A stretch of 64,000 nucleotides of DNA from Ignavibacteriaceae bacterium (GTDB taxonomy: Bacteria > Bacteroidota > Ignavibacteria > Ignavibacteriales > Ignavibacteriaceae): the NCBI GenBank assembly GCA_013360295.1, contig JABWCL010000018.1, positions 16,699 through 80,698 on the forward strand. The letters are read 5' to 3'. The notes beneath the pieces are model-generated. The model had not been told where the DNA came from. It searched no databases and was given only the letters and a program-made list of their open reading frames with translations. Shown here one piece after another: positions 35,272 through 43,670 of the stretch. Both the position numbers and the translations under genes were made by a program. Within the stretch, counting starts at the first letter, position 1, and each line of letters begins with the position of its first letter.

Positions 35272-36828
35272 TTATGATTTATGCAGCATTTCTTTAACCT
35301 TAGCGGCGATTTCTCCGCGGGGAACCTCTACCTGGGCTTTACTTTTCCATTCTTCCTTGCTCGCGGCATCGGCAGACATAGCGGCGCCCATCCTCATATC
35401 GCGGATAGTGGCTACTCCCTTTGCGTGTTCATCACTGCCGATTATAATTACAACAGGAGCTGCTTTTTTATCGCCGTAGGCCATCTGTTTCTTAAGCCCT
35501 TTCTGCAGCCCGTAATAAACTTCAGAAGAGATACCTTCGCTCCTCAGTTCGGAAGCGATCTTCATATATTCGGATTTCAGCGCGGCATCAAATGAGATAA
35601 TCAGCACCGGCCCCTGCTGGGATTGAGGAAGTGCGTTGGTCAGGGTTAAAAGTTCGGCAAGCCTGTCAACACCAATAGAAGCACCTGTTGCGGGAACTTT
35701 CGCGCCGAGAAGCCTCTCGACCAATCCGTCATATCGTCCGCCGCCACAGATAGAGCCGACCCTTCTCTCATTCCCTTTATCGTCTTTGAATGTGAGTGTT
35801 GATTCGACCTCGAACACGGGTCCGGTATAATAAGACATACCACGCACGAGCGCGGGAGAAAAGACTACGCGGTCTTCATCAAAGCCAAGGCCGGATAAAA
35901 TTCCGTCTATCTCTGTCAGTTCCGCGATTCCTTCATCAAGGTGGATATTGCCGCCGGAGAGGGAGCGGAGATTTGTAAGCACATCACTGCGTGAGGCGTC
36001 GTGCGAAAAGTCATCCAGGAAACCGGTGATCCTGCTGACAAGCGAATCATCCAGGCCAAGGCCCGGAATCTCAGCGCCCGATTTATCCTTCCTTCCTTTC
36101 CCAAGTTCAAGTATCATTCCTTCTTTGCCGATCTTATCCGCCTTATCAATTATGCGGAGGATCGCCTGTTCCATATTTTCATCCGCGAGTCCAAGATTGG
36201 CAAGGTAGCCTTTGAAGATCTTCCGGTTATTTACCTTAACAATAAAGGAGCCTCTTTGCAGGCCGATCGCTTCCAGCGCGTCCGAGAGCACCATACAGGC
36301 TTCGGCATCCACGCCCATATCAGCAGAACCAACAGAATCAAAATCCAACTGCCAGAATTCGCGGAACCTGCCCGGATCCAGTTTCGCCTCATACCTGAAG
36401 ACCGGGCCGTACTGGTAGCGGCGAAGCAGGGGGGCGTTATTGCCGGTGAGTTGTCCCCGTTTGTAAGTATCCCAAAGCTGCTCAGCATAAAGCCTTGAAA
36501 GTGGTGCCGTAAGGTCGTAGCGGAGCGCGATAAAATGGTTATCGAGGAGGAAGTTACCGGCGCTGTCTTTCAGCAGTCCGCCCTCATCATCAAAGAGGTT
36601 TTCTTTTTCCGGGTTGCGGAAGAAGTAGATGCCTTCGTCAACGCTGTCAGCTTCGGGGAGGTATTTGCCGATACAGTCGGCATATTCCATTACAGGGGTA
36701 TCCCAGTGTTCGAATCCGTAAAGTTTATATACTGTTCCAGCGGAATTAATGATGTGCCACTTGAGGGAGTTGAGTCCGGGATTGGAATCGCGGAAGCCCT
36801 TGATTTTACGGGGAATAATTTTTCGCAT
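35272..36828 (-). CDS. hisS: Histidyl-tRNA synthetase, divergent (alphaproteobacterial-type) form
   Basis: 518 residues, longer than the ~420 of common bacterial HisRS. Class-II motif 2 reads FRYEAKLDPGRFREFWQLD (about 144-162). The PGRFREF-Q-D-x-D-x-VGS pattern is that of the divergent alphaproteobacterial HisRS, where ordinary enzymes have FRxERPQxGRxRQFxQ. The histidine-binding segment GGGRYDGLVE is present. This class charges tRNA-His lacking G-1, and the tRNA-His gene 80 bases upstream has exactly those features. It is followed directly by hutH, an unusual operon. Confidence 0.9.
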   Translation of the reverse strand: MRKIIPRKIKGFRDSNPGLNSLKWHIINSAGTVYKLYGFEHWDTPVMEYADCIGKYLPEADSVDEGIYFFRNPEKENLFDDEGGLLKDSAGNFLLDNHFIALRYDLTAPLSRLYAEQLWDTYKRGQLTGNNAPLLRRYQYGPVFRYEAKLDPGRFREFWQLDFDSVGSADMGVDAEACMVLSDALEAIGLQRGSFIVKVNNRKIFKGYLANLGLADENMEQAILRIIDKADKIGKEGMILELGKGRKDKSGAEIPGLGLDDSLVSRITGFLDDFSHDASRSDVLTNLRSLSGGNIHLDEGIAELTEIDGILSGLGFDEDRVVFSPALVRGMSYYTGPVFEVESTLTFKDDKGNERRVGSICGGGRYDGLVERLLGAKVPATGASIGVDRLAELLTLTNALPQSQQGPVLIISFDAALKSEYMKIASELRSEGISSEVYYGLQKGLKKQMAYGDKKAAPVVIIIGSDEHAKGVATIRDMRMGAAMSADAASKEEWKSKAQVEVPRGEIAAKVKEMLHKS

Positions 36829-36908
36829 CGAGTCCGGTTATAAATATTTGAAATAAAAAAAGGTCAGCCGCTGATCATAATTAAGAGAGGGGCTAACCCG
36901 GTTTGTTG

Positions 36909-36982
36909 TACCGGAGACGGGACTCGAACCCATGACCTTCTGATCCACAGTCAGACGCTCTAACCAACTGAGCTACTCCGGC
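36909..36982 (-). tRNA. tRNA-His (GTG), lacking encoded G-1, with G1-U72 and A73
   Basis: Full cloverleaf: acceptor GCCGGAG/CTCCGGT, D-stem GCTC/GAGC, anticodon loop CTGTGGA (GTG), T-arm ATGGG-TTCGAGT-CCCGT. The base before G1 is A, not the G-1 usual for tRNA-His. Position 72 is T (G1-U72 wobble) and the discriminator is A73, where ordinary bacterial tRNA-His has C73. U20a is present in the D-loop. CCA is not encoded. It lies just upstream of hisS on the same strand. Confidence 0.95.
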
Positions 36983-37108
36983 TTAAAAATTCAAGACCTT
37001 TAAAATAAGGAAAAATCTGGTAAAATTGAAATTGTTGGCCAAGATTTATCCCTGCCGGTTCAACCGGATTTATATACGTGACGGGTCGAAATGAATTTCG
37101 ACCTACCT

Positions 37109-38428
37109 CTAAACAAATAGTGTAATAACCGCCAAAATATCTATCGCTATAAGCGTTGCGCTTACTTCGTTTTTCTTTCCGACCGCGATTTTTATAATAG
37201 TCCACGAAAGAAACGCCCATATAATTCCCTGGCTGATTGAGTATGTCAGCGGAATTAGAATCATTCCGAAAAAAGCAGGGATAGCGTCGTCGAAATTTTC
37301 CCAGTTGATTTTTGTTATCGGTTTCATCATAAAAACGCCAACGAGTATGAGCGCAGGCGCGGTAGAAATGGAAGGAACAGTTGATAAAAGCGGAGACAAA
37401 AAAAGGAAAGGAAGAAAAAGTGCTCCCGCCACAATAGCTGTCAGCCCCGTACGGCCCCCCTCCTTAACGCCCGCGGCTGACTCAATATAACACGTAGCAG
37501 AACTGGTTCCCAATAATCCCGAAGCCATTGTGCCAATGGCATCGACGATCAGGGATTCTTTTATTCTGACCGGATCGCCGTTTTTATCAATCATTCCGGA
37601 TGCTTCTGATACGCCGATAAAAGTTGAGATTGAATCGAACATATCCGTAAAAAGGAAAGCGAGAATTACCGGCCATAGAGCGAATTGTAGTGACTCGACA
37701 AAATCAAGTTTCATTATTATGCTCAGGTCCGGCATCGAAAATACTCCCTGCCAGGTTACGAGGGTGGGTAATCCGTGGTTCACGGCGGAAGCATCACCAT
37801 ATAATCTTCCGATAGGTATTGATAGGAGTGTTGTTGTGATGATTCCAATGATGAGTGCGCCCTTAACGCGCTTAATTACCAGAAGGGCGGTGATGACAAG
37901 TCCTGCCAGGAATGTTATAGTAACGGCGTCCATCTTTCCCATCCGGACGAGGGTGACGGGATCGCCTACAATAAACTTCGCGTTTTCAAAACCAATAAAA
38001 GTGATAAAGAGCCCGATGCCGCAGGCTATCGCATATCTTAGCTGCTTTGGTATGGACTTTAGTATTTGAGTGCGGAGGTTAAAAACGGAAAGGAATATAA
38101 AAATCACTCCCGCCCAGAAGACTGTGCCAAGCGCGGTCTCCCATTTTACTCCCATCCCGAGTACGACATAGTAAGTAAAAAAAGCATTGATACCCATACC
38201 GGGTGCGAGTACTATCGGGGTTCTTGCGTAGATGCCCATCGCGATGGAGGTGAAAGCACTTATCAGAACCGTTGCGGTAAGCACTCCGGAAAAGGGGAGC
38301 CCTCCTGCGGAGAGTATAACCGGATTCACGATAATGATGTACATTGTTGCGAGGAACGAAGTAATGCCCGCGATCACTTCTGTCCTGAAGTCAGTGTGAT
38401 TGTTTTCGAAATCGAAATACTTCTTCAT
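37109..38428 (-). CDS. NCS2 (AzgA-type) hypoxanthine/guanine permease
   Basis: About 439 residues from the ATG at 38428 (MKKYFDFENNHTDFRTEV). A longer frame to 38494 adds residues without family likeness. About 12-14 hydrophobic helices. GITSFLATMYIIIVNPVILS, LAPGMGINAFFTY and SSATCYIESAAGVKEGGRTGLTAIVAG match the AzgA/PbuG branch of nucleobase:proton symporters. It is expected to import hypoxanthine, guanine or adenine across the inner membrane. Confidence 0.88.
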   Translation of the reverse strand: MKKYFDFENNHTDFRTEVIAGITSFLATMYIIIVNPVILSAGGLPFSGVLTATVLISAFTSIAMGIYARTPIVLAPGMGINAFFTYYVVLGMGVKWETALGTVFWAGVIFIFLSVFNLRTQILKSIPKQLRYAIACGIGLFITFIGFENAKFIVGDPVTLVRMGKMDAVTITFLAGLVITALLVIKRVKGALIIGIITTTLLSIPIGRLYGDASAVNHGLPTLVTWQGVFSMPDLSIIMKLDFVESLQFALWPVILAFLFTDMFDSISTFIGVSEASGMIDKNGDPVRIKESLIVDAIGTMASGLLGTSSATCYIESAAGVKEGGRTGLTAIVAGALFLPFLFLSPLLSTVPSISTAPALILVGVFMMKPITKINWENFDDAIPAFFGMILIPLTYSISQGIIWAFLSWTIIKIAVGKKNEVSATLIAIDILAVITLFV

Positions 38429-38632
38429 ATTACACCGGAATATATATGTAAAGATAAGGGTTTTATCTGAATGGTTGCTATTTAAAAATAACACAGTCGC
38501 CGGCTGGCAGAAATATATTGATCCGGGATTCCCGGTGACAAATCCGTCAATTTAAATTTTTAAATCTCCTGCGATAATTCATATATTAGCAGGGTAATTA
38601 TCTTATATAAATAGTCAGAAACCGGAACAGCA

Positions 38633-39415
38633 TTGATCGGCAACATATTTGCAAAAGTAGGCAGAGCATTAATGAATACCGTTCAGGAGATCGGGCAGAT
38701 TAGCCAGCTGCTATTCGAGATCCTGAAAGTTATCCCCAAAATCCCCAAGAACCGCAAATTAGTTTTTTACCAGATGGAGCATATAGGGGTGAATTCACTT
38801 CCGCTGGTTCTGATAATTGCCGTATTTACGGGCGCGGTTTCGGCGTGGCAGGCGGCTTATCAGTTAAAAGGGATAGCTCCGATGTCGTTTCTTGGCGGCG
38901 CGGTGAGCAGGGCGATCATTACGGAACTCGGTCCGGTACTGACGGGCATAGTTATCGCGGGACGCGTGGGCGCGTCCATCGCGGCGGAACTTGGAACAAT
39001 GAAAGTGACGGAGCAGATCGACGCGCTTGAAACAATGGCGATAAGCCCGGTTCGTTACCTCGCGATGCCGAGGGTGGTTGCCGCGATAATAATGATGCCC
39101 GTGGTGCTGATCTTTGCAAATACAATCGCGCTTATCGGAGCTTATGCGGTTTCCAATTACTTCCTTGATGTTTCCTACAACGTCTTTTTTGAATCAGTAA
39201 AAAGATATTTCGCCCCCAGTGACTTCTTCGCGGGGCTTATAAAGACCGTCTTTTTTGGTTTGGTAACTTCGCTTCTTGGCTGCCATATCGGACTCAGAAC
39301 GGAAGGCGGCGCCGAGGGCGTGGGACTTGCAACGATCAGGTCTTTCGTGCTTTCGGCAATCTCTATACTTATCCTCGACTACGTTCTCTGGATGCTCCTC
39401 TTCAGCTCGATGTAA
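38633..39415 (+). CDS. MlaE-family ABC transporter permease
   Basis: 260 residues, starting at TTG 38633. About five to six membrane segments. ITELGPVLTGIVIAGRVGASIAAELGTMKVTEQIDALETMAISPVRYL contains the conserved MlaE/YrbE cytoplasmic helix. The family moves phospholipids between membranes together with an MlaF ATPase and an MCE-domain protein, but neither gene follows here; the defence-like island begins immediately downstream on the other strand. The partners may be outside the window or have been displaced. Confidence 0.88.
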   Translation: MIGNIFAKVGRALMNTVQEIGQISQLLFEILKVIPKIPKNRKLVFYQMEHIGVNSLPLVLIIAVFTGAVSAWQAAYQLKGIAPMSFLGGAVSRAIITELGPVLTGIVIAGRVGASIAAELGTMKVTEQIDALETMAISPVRYLAMPRVVAAIIMMPVVLIFANTIALIGAYAVSNYFLDVSYNVFFESVKRYFAPSDFFAGLIKTVFFGLVTSLLGCHIGLRTEGGAEGVGLATIRSFVLSAISILILDYVLWMLLFSSM

Positions 39416-39424
39416 GAGGAAGGA

Positions 39425-39883
39425 TCAGAGGGAGAGAATGGTTTTTTCGGCCGGGACGCGGCTGATTACTTTACTTATACTGCCGTTCGGGGAGTGATAG
39501 GGGATAAACACACTATCAGAGAATTCTATTATCAGCCTGTTCGCCCGTTCAGCGTTTGCCGCGTCAACACGGGTAACGGTCTTTTTAAAGGGGGAAATTA
39601 TAAGAAGCCTGTTTAGTTCAAGGGCTTCCAGGATTTCTTTCTCCCATCTTTTTTTCATCCCTCTTGCCAGCACCATCATAATCGGCTGACCGCCTTTTAG
39701 CAGGTAACGAAAAACATCTTTCTCTATTTTAGAGTGAAAGCCGGAAACCACACAGACGCCATTATCCCGCTGCTCTATCGCCCAATCGTAAGTTTTAAGA
39801 ATTATTCCGGATGGAACTTTGCGGGAGCAGAGGAATCCGGTTTTGGGGAACTTAAGAATCGAAAGATTTCCAATATACTCCAT
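39425..39883 (-). CDS. DprA-like (SLOG/Rossmann) protein
   Basis: 152 residues with GVCVVSGFHSKIEKDVFRYLLKGG and MMVLARGMKKRWEKEILEAL, resembling the central Rossmann part of DNA-processing protein DprA/Smf without its flanking domains. Such single-domain SLOG proteins occur in defence contexts as nucleotide-binding modules. Its ATG shares one base with the stop of the HicB-like gene (TAATG), so translation is coupled. Confidence 0.6.
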   Translation of the reverse strand: MEYIGNLSILKFPKTGFLCSRKVPSGIILKTYDWAIEQRDNGVCVVSGFHSKIEKDVFRYLLKGGQPIMMVLARGMKKRWEKEILEALELNRLLIISPFKKTVTRVDAANAERANRLIIEFSDSVFIPYHSPNGSISKVISRVPAEKTILSL

Positions 39884-40233
39884 TAGCCGCCATTAGATGA
39901 GTTCTTAAGTCTTGAGCTTTTAGGATTAGCTTTTTGAAGGTTATTCGGGGAATATTTTTTGTTCCAAGTTTTGATGGATGAATCTTTTGCCTTAGCTGTG
40001 GTTTTCATTTTTGGTTCCGGGATTTCGTGCCCGCGTTTCATCCCAAATTTTATTACGAATTTTTTCTCCCCCTCCAGCAGCTTTAATGCCTCTTCCTTGG
40101 TATCTCCTATGGCATAACAGGAGCCGCGGCCAAGTTCGGGGTGAGTCGCCATCCATGAATTATCTTCGGGCCCGTACTTTAACTCTATTTTGTAGGGTAA
40201 GCCGAGATAGTATTTTAAGGTTTTATTTTTCAC
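39883..40233 (-). CDS. HicB-like antitoxin-fold protein
   Basis: 116 residues. YYLGLPYKIELKYGPEDNSWMATHPELGRGSCYAIGDTKEEALKLLE is the partial-RNase-H fold of HicB antitoxins. The C-terminal ~45 residues are basic and low in order (KTTAKAKDSSIKTWNKKY). No HicA toxin gene is adjacent; the downstream partner is the DprA-like gene, an unusual pair. Confidence 0.7.
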   Translation of the reverse strand: MKNKTLKYYLGLPYKIELKYGPEDNSWMATHPELGRGSCYAIGDTKEEALKLLEGEKKFVIKFGMKRGHEIPEPKMKTTAKAKDSSIKTWNKKYSPNNLQKANPKSSRLKNSSNGG

Positions 40234-40271
40234 CTTGTCTTCCAGTTTGAGTATGCTCGATTTTTTTAACT

Positions 40272-40886
40272 CTATGTAAATAAACTTAGTGCGGTACTTC
40301 TTAGATCCTTGATGTAGCTAATCAAACATTCTTCTATTTTATCAACGGTAATCTGTGTTTGCCCCACACAAATCTTAATCGCTGCATCACCGCAAAAATT
40401 AAGGGTTTTCATCCTCTTATAAAATTCATCCACGTTCAAGACGGGCAAAAATTTCAAAAACAATTCTTCGAGAAAAATAATTTTGTCTCTTAAATTTGAT
40501 TTTAGAGCGGATAAATTCGAATTATTGAGAGCAAGGATCGCGTTTTTATCGCCGGTTAAGATTATGAACTCCCGGGAAGGAGGATCAACCGAAAACAATA
40601 CTTGTTCGCCGGAATCAATTCCATCTAATTCTGAAAGTGAAACGAACAACTCATAATTGATAATATCGTCTGGTATCAGCGAATAATTCTCGATCTTAGC
40701 AAGAAGTGTTGTAATAGCAGCCGGAGAATACTTTACTTTAATTTTTTTATTATTCCTCAGGTAATGAGGCAGAGTTGAAAGATAAAATAAATCCTTATCC
40801 TCAACGCCTAAGATTGCCGGCAGATTATCCAGCATTCCCATACAGGACAATTTTAGGAGTATATCATTATCAACAAAAATCTTCAA
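40272..40886 (-). CDS. PIN-like domain protein paired with ImmA/IrrE-like gene
   Basis: 204 residues. The N-terminal KIFVDNDILLKLS has the early Asp of PIN nucleases. SGEQVLFSVD and ILTGDKNAI could supply the other acidic residues. The fold call is by pattern only. It starts 2 bases after the upstream metallopeptidase gene, so the two form a unit. A ribonuclease effector controlled by the protease-regulator is a reasonable guess. Confidence 0.5.
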   Translation of the reverse strand: MKIFVDNDILLKLSCMGMLDNLPAILGVEDKDLFYLSTLPHYLRNNKKIKVKYSPAAITTLLAKIENYSLIPDDIINYELFVSLSELDGIDSGEQVLFSVDPPSREFIILTGDKNAILALNNSNLSALKSNLRDKIIFLEELFLKFLPVLNVDEFYKRMKTLNFCGDAAIKICVGQTQITVDKIEECLISYIKDLRSTALSLFT

Positions 40887-40887
40887 A

Positions 40888-41889
40888 TTAATCCCCGTTC
40901 AGTCCTGTAATCCTCTCAAAAAACTCCCGGTCTTCTTCTGTAAGTTTATCAAGCTTAAGATGCTCCTTCATCTTCATCTTTATTAATTTCGGCGCATTTG
41001 GCTGCGGGTTAATTATATTAATGGCCTTTGATGCTACAGCGAAAGAATTATCCCTATAAGCGATCATTAATGCCAATGATCCTGCATCAACCTTTAACTT
41101 TTTAGCGAGCGGAAAAATTTTATTTACAACATCATAAGGGCTGCCATTTAATTTAAACGATGGTAAATTATTCGGGTCTTCTAGAAGCAAGCGGATTGCG
41201 AAGTCATTTGCCTTCTGCTCTTCATCGTTATTGTTTGCTTCAATATTTGAATCTATTATTCCATTCCCGTCGCCGTTAAGATGGCCGAGTGCGATATGCC
41301 CCAATTCGTGAGCCAAAATAAATAAGTACCAAGCATCTTGCGTGCGCTTGCTGGAAACCACTATATTGGGATTGTTCGAAATTCTAAACGTCATACCGTC
41401 AAATTTCTGACCGGTAGCCGGGATCTCGGAAACATAAATAACCGGCACACCGAGAGACCAGAGAAAATCAATCAAATTCTCCAGGTTGAGAAGGCTCCTT
41501 GATTCAAAAAGTTTCCGCCTGAGTTCCGGGGCAGAATCTAAAACTGAATTAAAAGGAGTGTTATAAGAGGCAGTTAACAACTTGGATAGTTTTGATGCAA
41601 CAGCATAAGGGAAAAGTTGACCGGAAACTTCGTCACTTCTTGACTTGAATCTGACAGTAACAGATGGCTGCAGTAGTCTCCCCTCCACAGGATCAAGAAG
41701 GTCTGAAAGTTTAACAGATAAATTTTTAGCGATAATACTAACTGTCTGTAAAAAACCTGCTTTAGACGATAAAATTTCATCGCTCCACCAATCGGGGAGC
41801 AACACATCACGTATAAATCTCTTGTCAATGCCGAGAGGCTTTAATTTGGCATAAATGGTCTCTAAATTATATGTTGCGATTGGCTCCAT
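40888..41889 (-). CDS. ImmA/IrrE-type metallopeptidase protein with N-terminal helical (HTH-like) part
   Basis: 333 residues. The zinc motif HELGHIALGH (HExxH) at about residue 196 and a downstream EQKANDFAIRLLLE match ImmA/IrrE (DUF955) peptidases. The N-terminal ~80 residues are helical and may contain an HTH. These proteins cleave or relieve a repressor, often in mobile elements or stress/toxin modules. It is divergent from the sce7726-type gene across an 81-base spacer. Confidence 0.75.
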   Translation of the reverse strand: MEPIATYNLETIYAKLKPLGIDKRFIRDVLLPDWWSDEILSSKAGFLQTVSIIAKNLSVKLSDLLDPVEGRLLQPSVTVRFKSRSDEVSGQLFPYAVASKLSKLLTASYNTPFNSVLDSAPELRRKLFESRSLLNLENLIDFLWSLGVPVIYVSEIPATGQKFDGMTFRISNNPNIVVSSKRTQDAWYLFILAHELGHIALGHLNGDGNGIIDSNIEANNNDEEQKANDFAIRLLLEDPNNLPSFKLNGSPYDVVNKIFPLAKKLKVDAGSLALMIAYRDNSFAVASKAINIINPQPNAPKLIKMKMKEHLKLDKLTEEDREFFERITGLNGD

Positions 41890-41970
41890 TATTTGTAGAA
41901 ATGAATAACTAAAAAATTTTTTATATTAACTCCTAATATCTCAAATTTTTAACAATATTAATAATTTACG

Positions 41971-42522
41971 GTGCGCGACCCCAAAATCAGACAGATATTA
42001 AAATCCCGGCTTACGTATCAATACAGCCACATATCCGATACTATTTTTTGGGATGAATTTGAAATTAGAAATGGATTAGCCCGGATAGATCTAGCTGTGA
42101 TTAATGGTTCACTGTTAGGTTACGAAATAAAGAGCCGGCAGGATAATTTAACCCGTTTGCCTCGCCAGGTCGATTACTATAATTCCACATTCGAGAAGAT
42201 AAATATTATCGTTGAAACGCCCCACATCGAACCCGTTTTCAAAATTGTTTCTTCCCATTGGGGGATTTGGCAAATAAATGAATCAGAAGAACTGTCAGTT
42301 ATTCGTGAGGCAAAACAAAATGACAGTATTAATTATGCCGCGGTTGCGGCTCTGTTAAAAAAAGAGGAAATGGTGAAGCTCCTTTGTATAAATCAAATAA
42401 AAGTCAGGAAAAACGGAAGCAGAGATTATTTCATCAGCACCATAATAGAAAATACTGAACCGGAAAAAATTGGAAACTACGTGCGCGCCGCGTTAAAATC
42501 ACGTTTTAATTCCTCAAGCTGA
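41971..42522 (+). CDS. sce7726-family PD-(D/E)XK nuclease-like protein
   Basis: 183 residues from GTG 41971. ARIDLAVINGSLLGYEIKSRQDNLTRLPRQVDYY has the D...ExK arrangement of restriction-endonuclease-fold proteins and matches the sce7726 family. It is the only plus-strand gene in the island, divergent from the ImmA/IrrE-type gene and convergent with the Beta-family gene, whose 3' end it overlaps by 46 bases. Likely a DNA-cleaving effector; no activity is proven for the family to my knowledge. Confidence 0.7.
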   Translation: MRDPKIRQILKSRLTYQYSHISDTIFWDEFEIRNGLARIDLAVINGSLLGYEIKSRQDNLTRLPRQVDYYNSTFEKINIIVETPHIEPVFKIVSSHWGIWQINESEELSVIREAKQNDSINYAAVAALLKKEEMVKLLCINQIKVRKNGSRDYFISTIIENTEPEKIGNYVRAALKSRFNSSS

Positions 42523-43553
42523 TCTGCAACCACAGTCAGATGGTGCAGTGTTCCGACCCACCTCCACGTTGTTAAATTACCCGTTTTCTTTTTATCAGTT
42601 GCGCATTTCCGGATAAATTCATCGCCAAGGCAGTGCCCGGCCCCATAGTATTGTGACGAATTAAGAAGCGATTCAGCGATGGCAAAAAATTGTTTATAAG
42701 TATGCTGCCGCGTACCCCTTCCCCTGTAAATATAATAATCGTCGTTATAAGTATATCGGATACTTGCGCTTGCGTTCATACCCTTGTCGTCATACTCAGT
42801 AAAAACAGGGTGCGAAATTGCATAATCAGAATAATGCGGAATTTTTGAAACACCTTTTTCAAGAAGCGCCTGCCACAATTTCCAGTGAAGCCGGGATATT
42901 ACGTGTACCTGGTCGGGGGCAAGGGCAGCAAGGTCGGTCGGGAAACTGCCACCTGCCAGAATTACGTTTCGCCAATTATACCGGAATATGACATCCTCCA
43001 GTGAACGCATACTATACTCTGACAAGTCATTTATGTTAAGGTCTATCAGGCTTCGCAAATCGAATATGAGATCAGTTTCTTTAGGATTTTGATTTGATAA
43101 CGCATTGGAAATATCTTGCTGTAGAAGATTACAATCAAAAGCTCGCCTCAAGAGCCGAAGCCCTGAACCGAATCCATATTCTTCAGATGTCCTGATAATC
43201 AGTTCGTTATATTCCGGCCCTGCGCTTGTGTTAACAACCGGAATACACTTGAATCCATTGTGGGTCAACTCATTTAGTAAATATACAACCGGATGAAGAT
43301 TATTCAGCTGAAGGTTATAATCGGCAAGCATATAGCCGTCAATCATTATCGGCGACTGTTTTCCCCATTTATCAAAGTAAGTAATGACCTTATCAATGTG
43401 CTTACCCAACTGTTTCTTGGAATTAGGAACCAAATCAATGAGGGGATATATTTGGGATTTAAGCTTCGTTTCCAAGAAGCCAAGAGCCATAAATTCTCCT
43501 TGTTTGCCTTTTAATACCGGAACATATTTTAATTCATCAAACATATCTCTCAC
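42477..43553 (-). CDS. Beta-family (T4 Beta protein-like) protein
   Basis: 358 residues. KYVPVLKGKQGEFMALGFL ... IYPLIDLVP at the N-terminus and WRWVGTLHHLTVVADQLEELK at the C-terminus are typical of the Beta_protein family, which often sits next to sce7726-type nucleases. Its molecular function is unknown. Met at 43544 is an alternative start. The 46-base tail-to-tail overlap with the nuclease gene means their mRNAs are complementary at their 3' ends. Confidence 0.7.
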   Translation of the reverse strand: MRDMFDELKYVPVLKGKQGEFMALGFLETKLKSQIYPLIDLVPNSKKQLGKHIDKVITYFDKWGKQSPIMIDGYMLADYNLQLNNLHPVVYLLNELTHNGFKCIPVVNTSAGPEYNELIIRTSEEYGFGSGLRLLRRAFDCNLLQQDISNALSNQNPKETDLIFDLRSLIDLNINDLSEYSMRSLEDVIFRYNWRNVILAGGSFPTDLAALAPDQVHVISRLHWKLWQALLEKGVSKIPHYSDYAISHPVFTEYDDKGMNASASIRYTYNDDYYIYRGRGTRQHTYKQFFAIAESLLNSSQYYGAGHCLGDEFIRKCATDKKKTGNLTTWRWVGTLHHLTVVADQLEELKRDFNAART

Positions 43554-43619
43554 AATAGTTTTAAGTTTTCAATTTAAGTTATTAATTTAATATCCATATT
43601 TGTTGAAAAGGGACTGGGA

Positions 43620-43669
43620 ATGCCCGGTCGGCAGCCAGCCCTGGTGAATACCGGGGCTGTTTGTTTTTT
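43620..43669 (+). terminator. Orphan plus-strand intrinsic terminator, possible small RNA
   Basis: AGCCCTGGT-GAAT-ACCGGGGCT (9-bp stem with one G-T pair, 43637-43658) followed by TGTTTGTTTTTT, a good plus-strand terminator. Flanking genes are both minus-strand. A smaller GGG-AATG-CCC hairpin lies just before it. It may end an unrecognised small RNA starting in 43554-43620, or stop antisense transcripts. Confidence 0.5.
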
Positions 43670-43670
43670 A

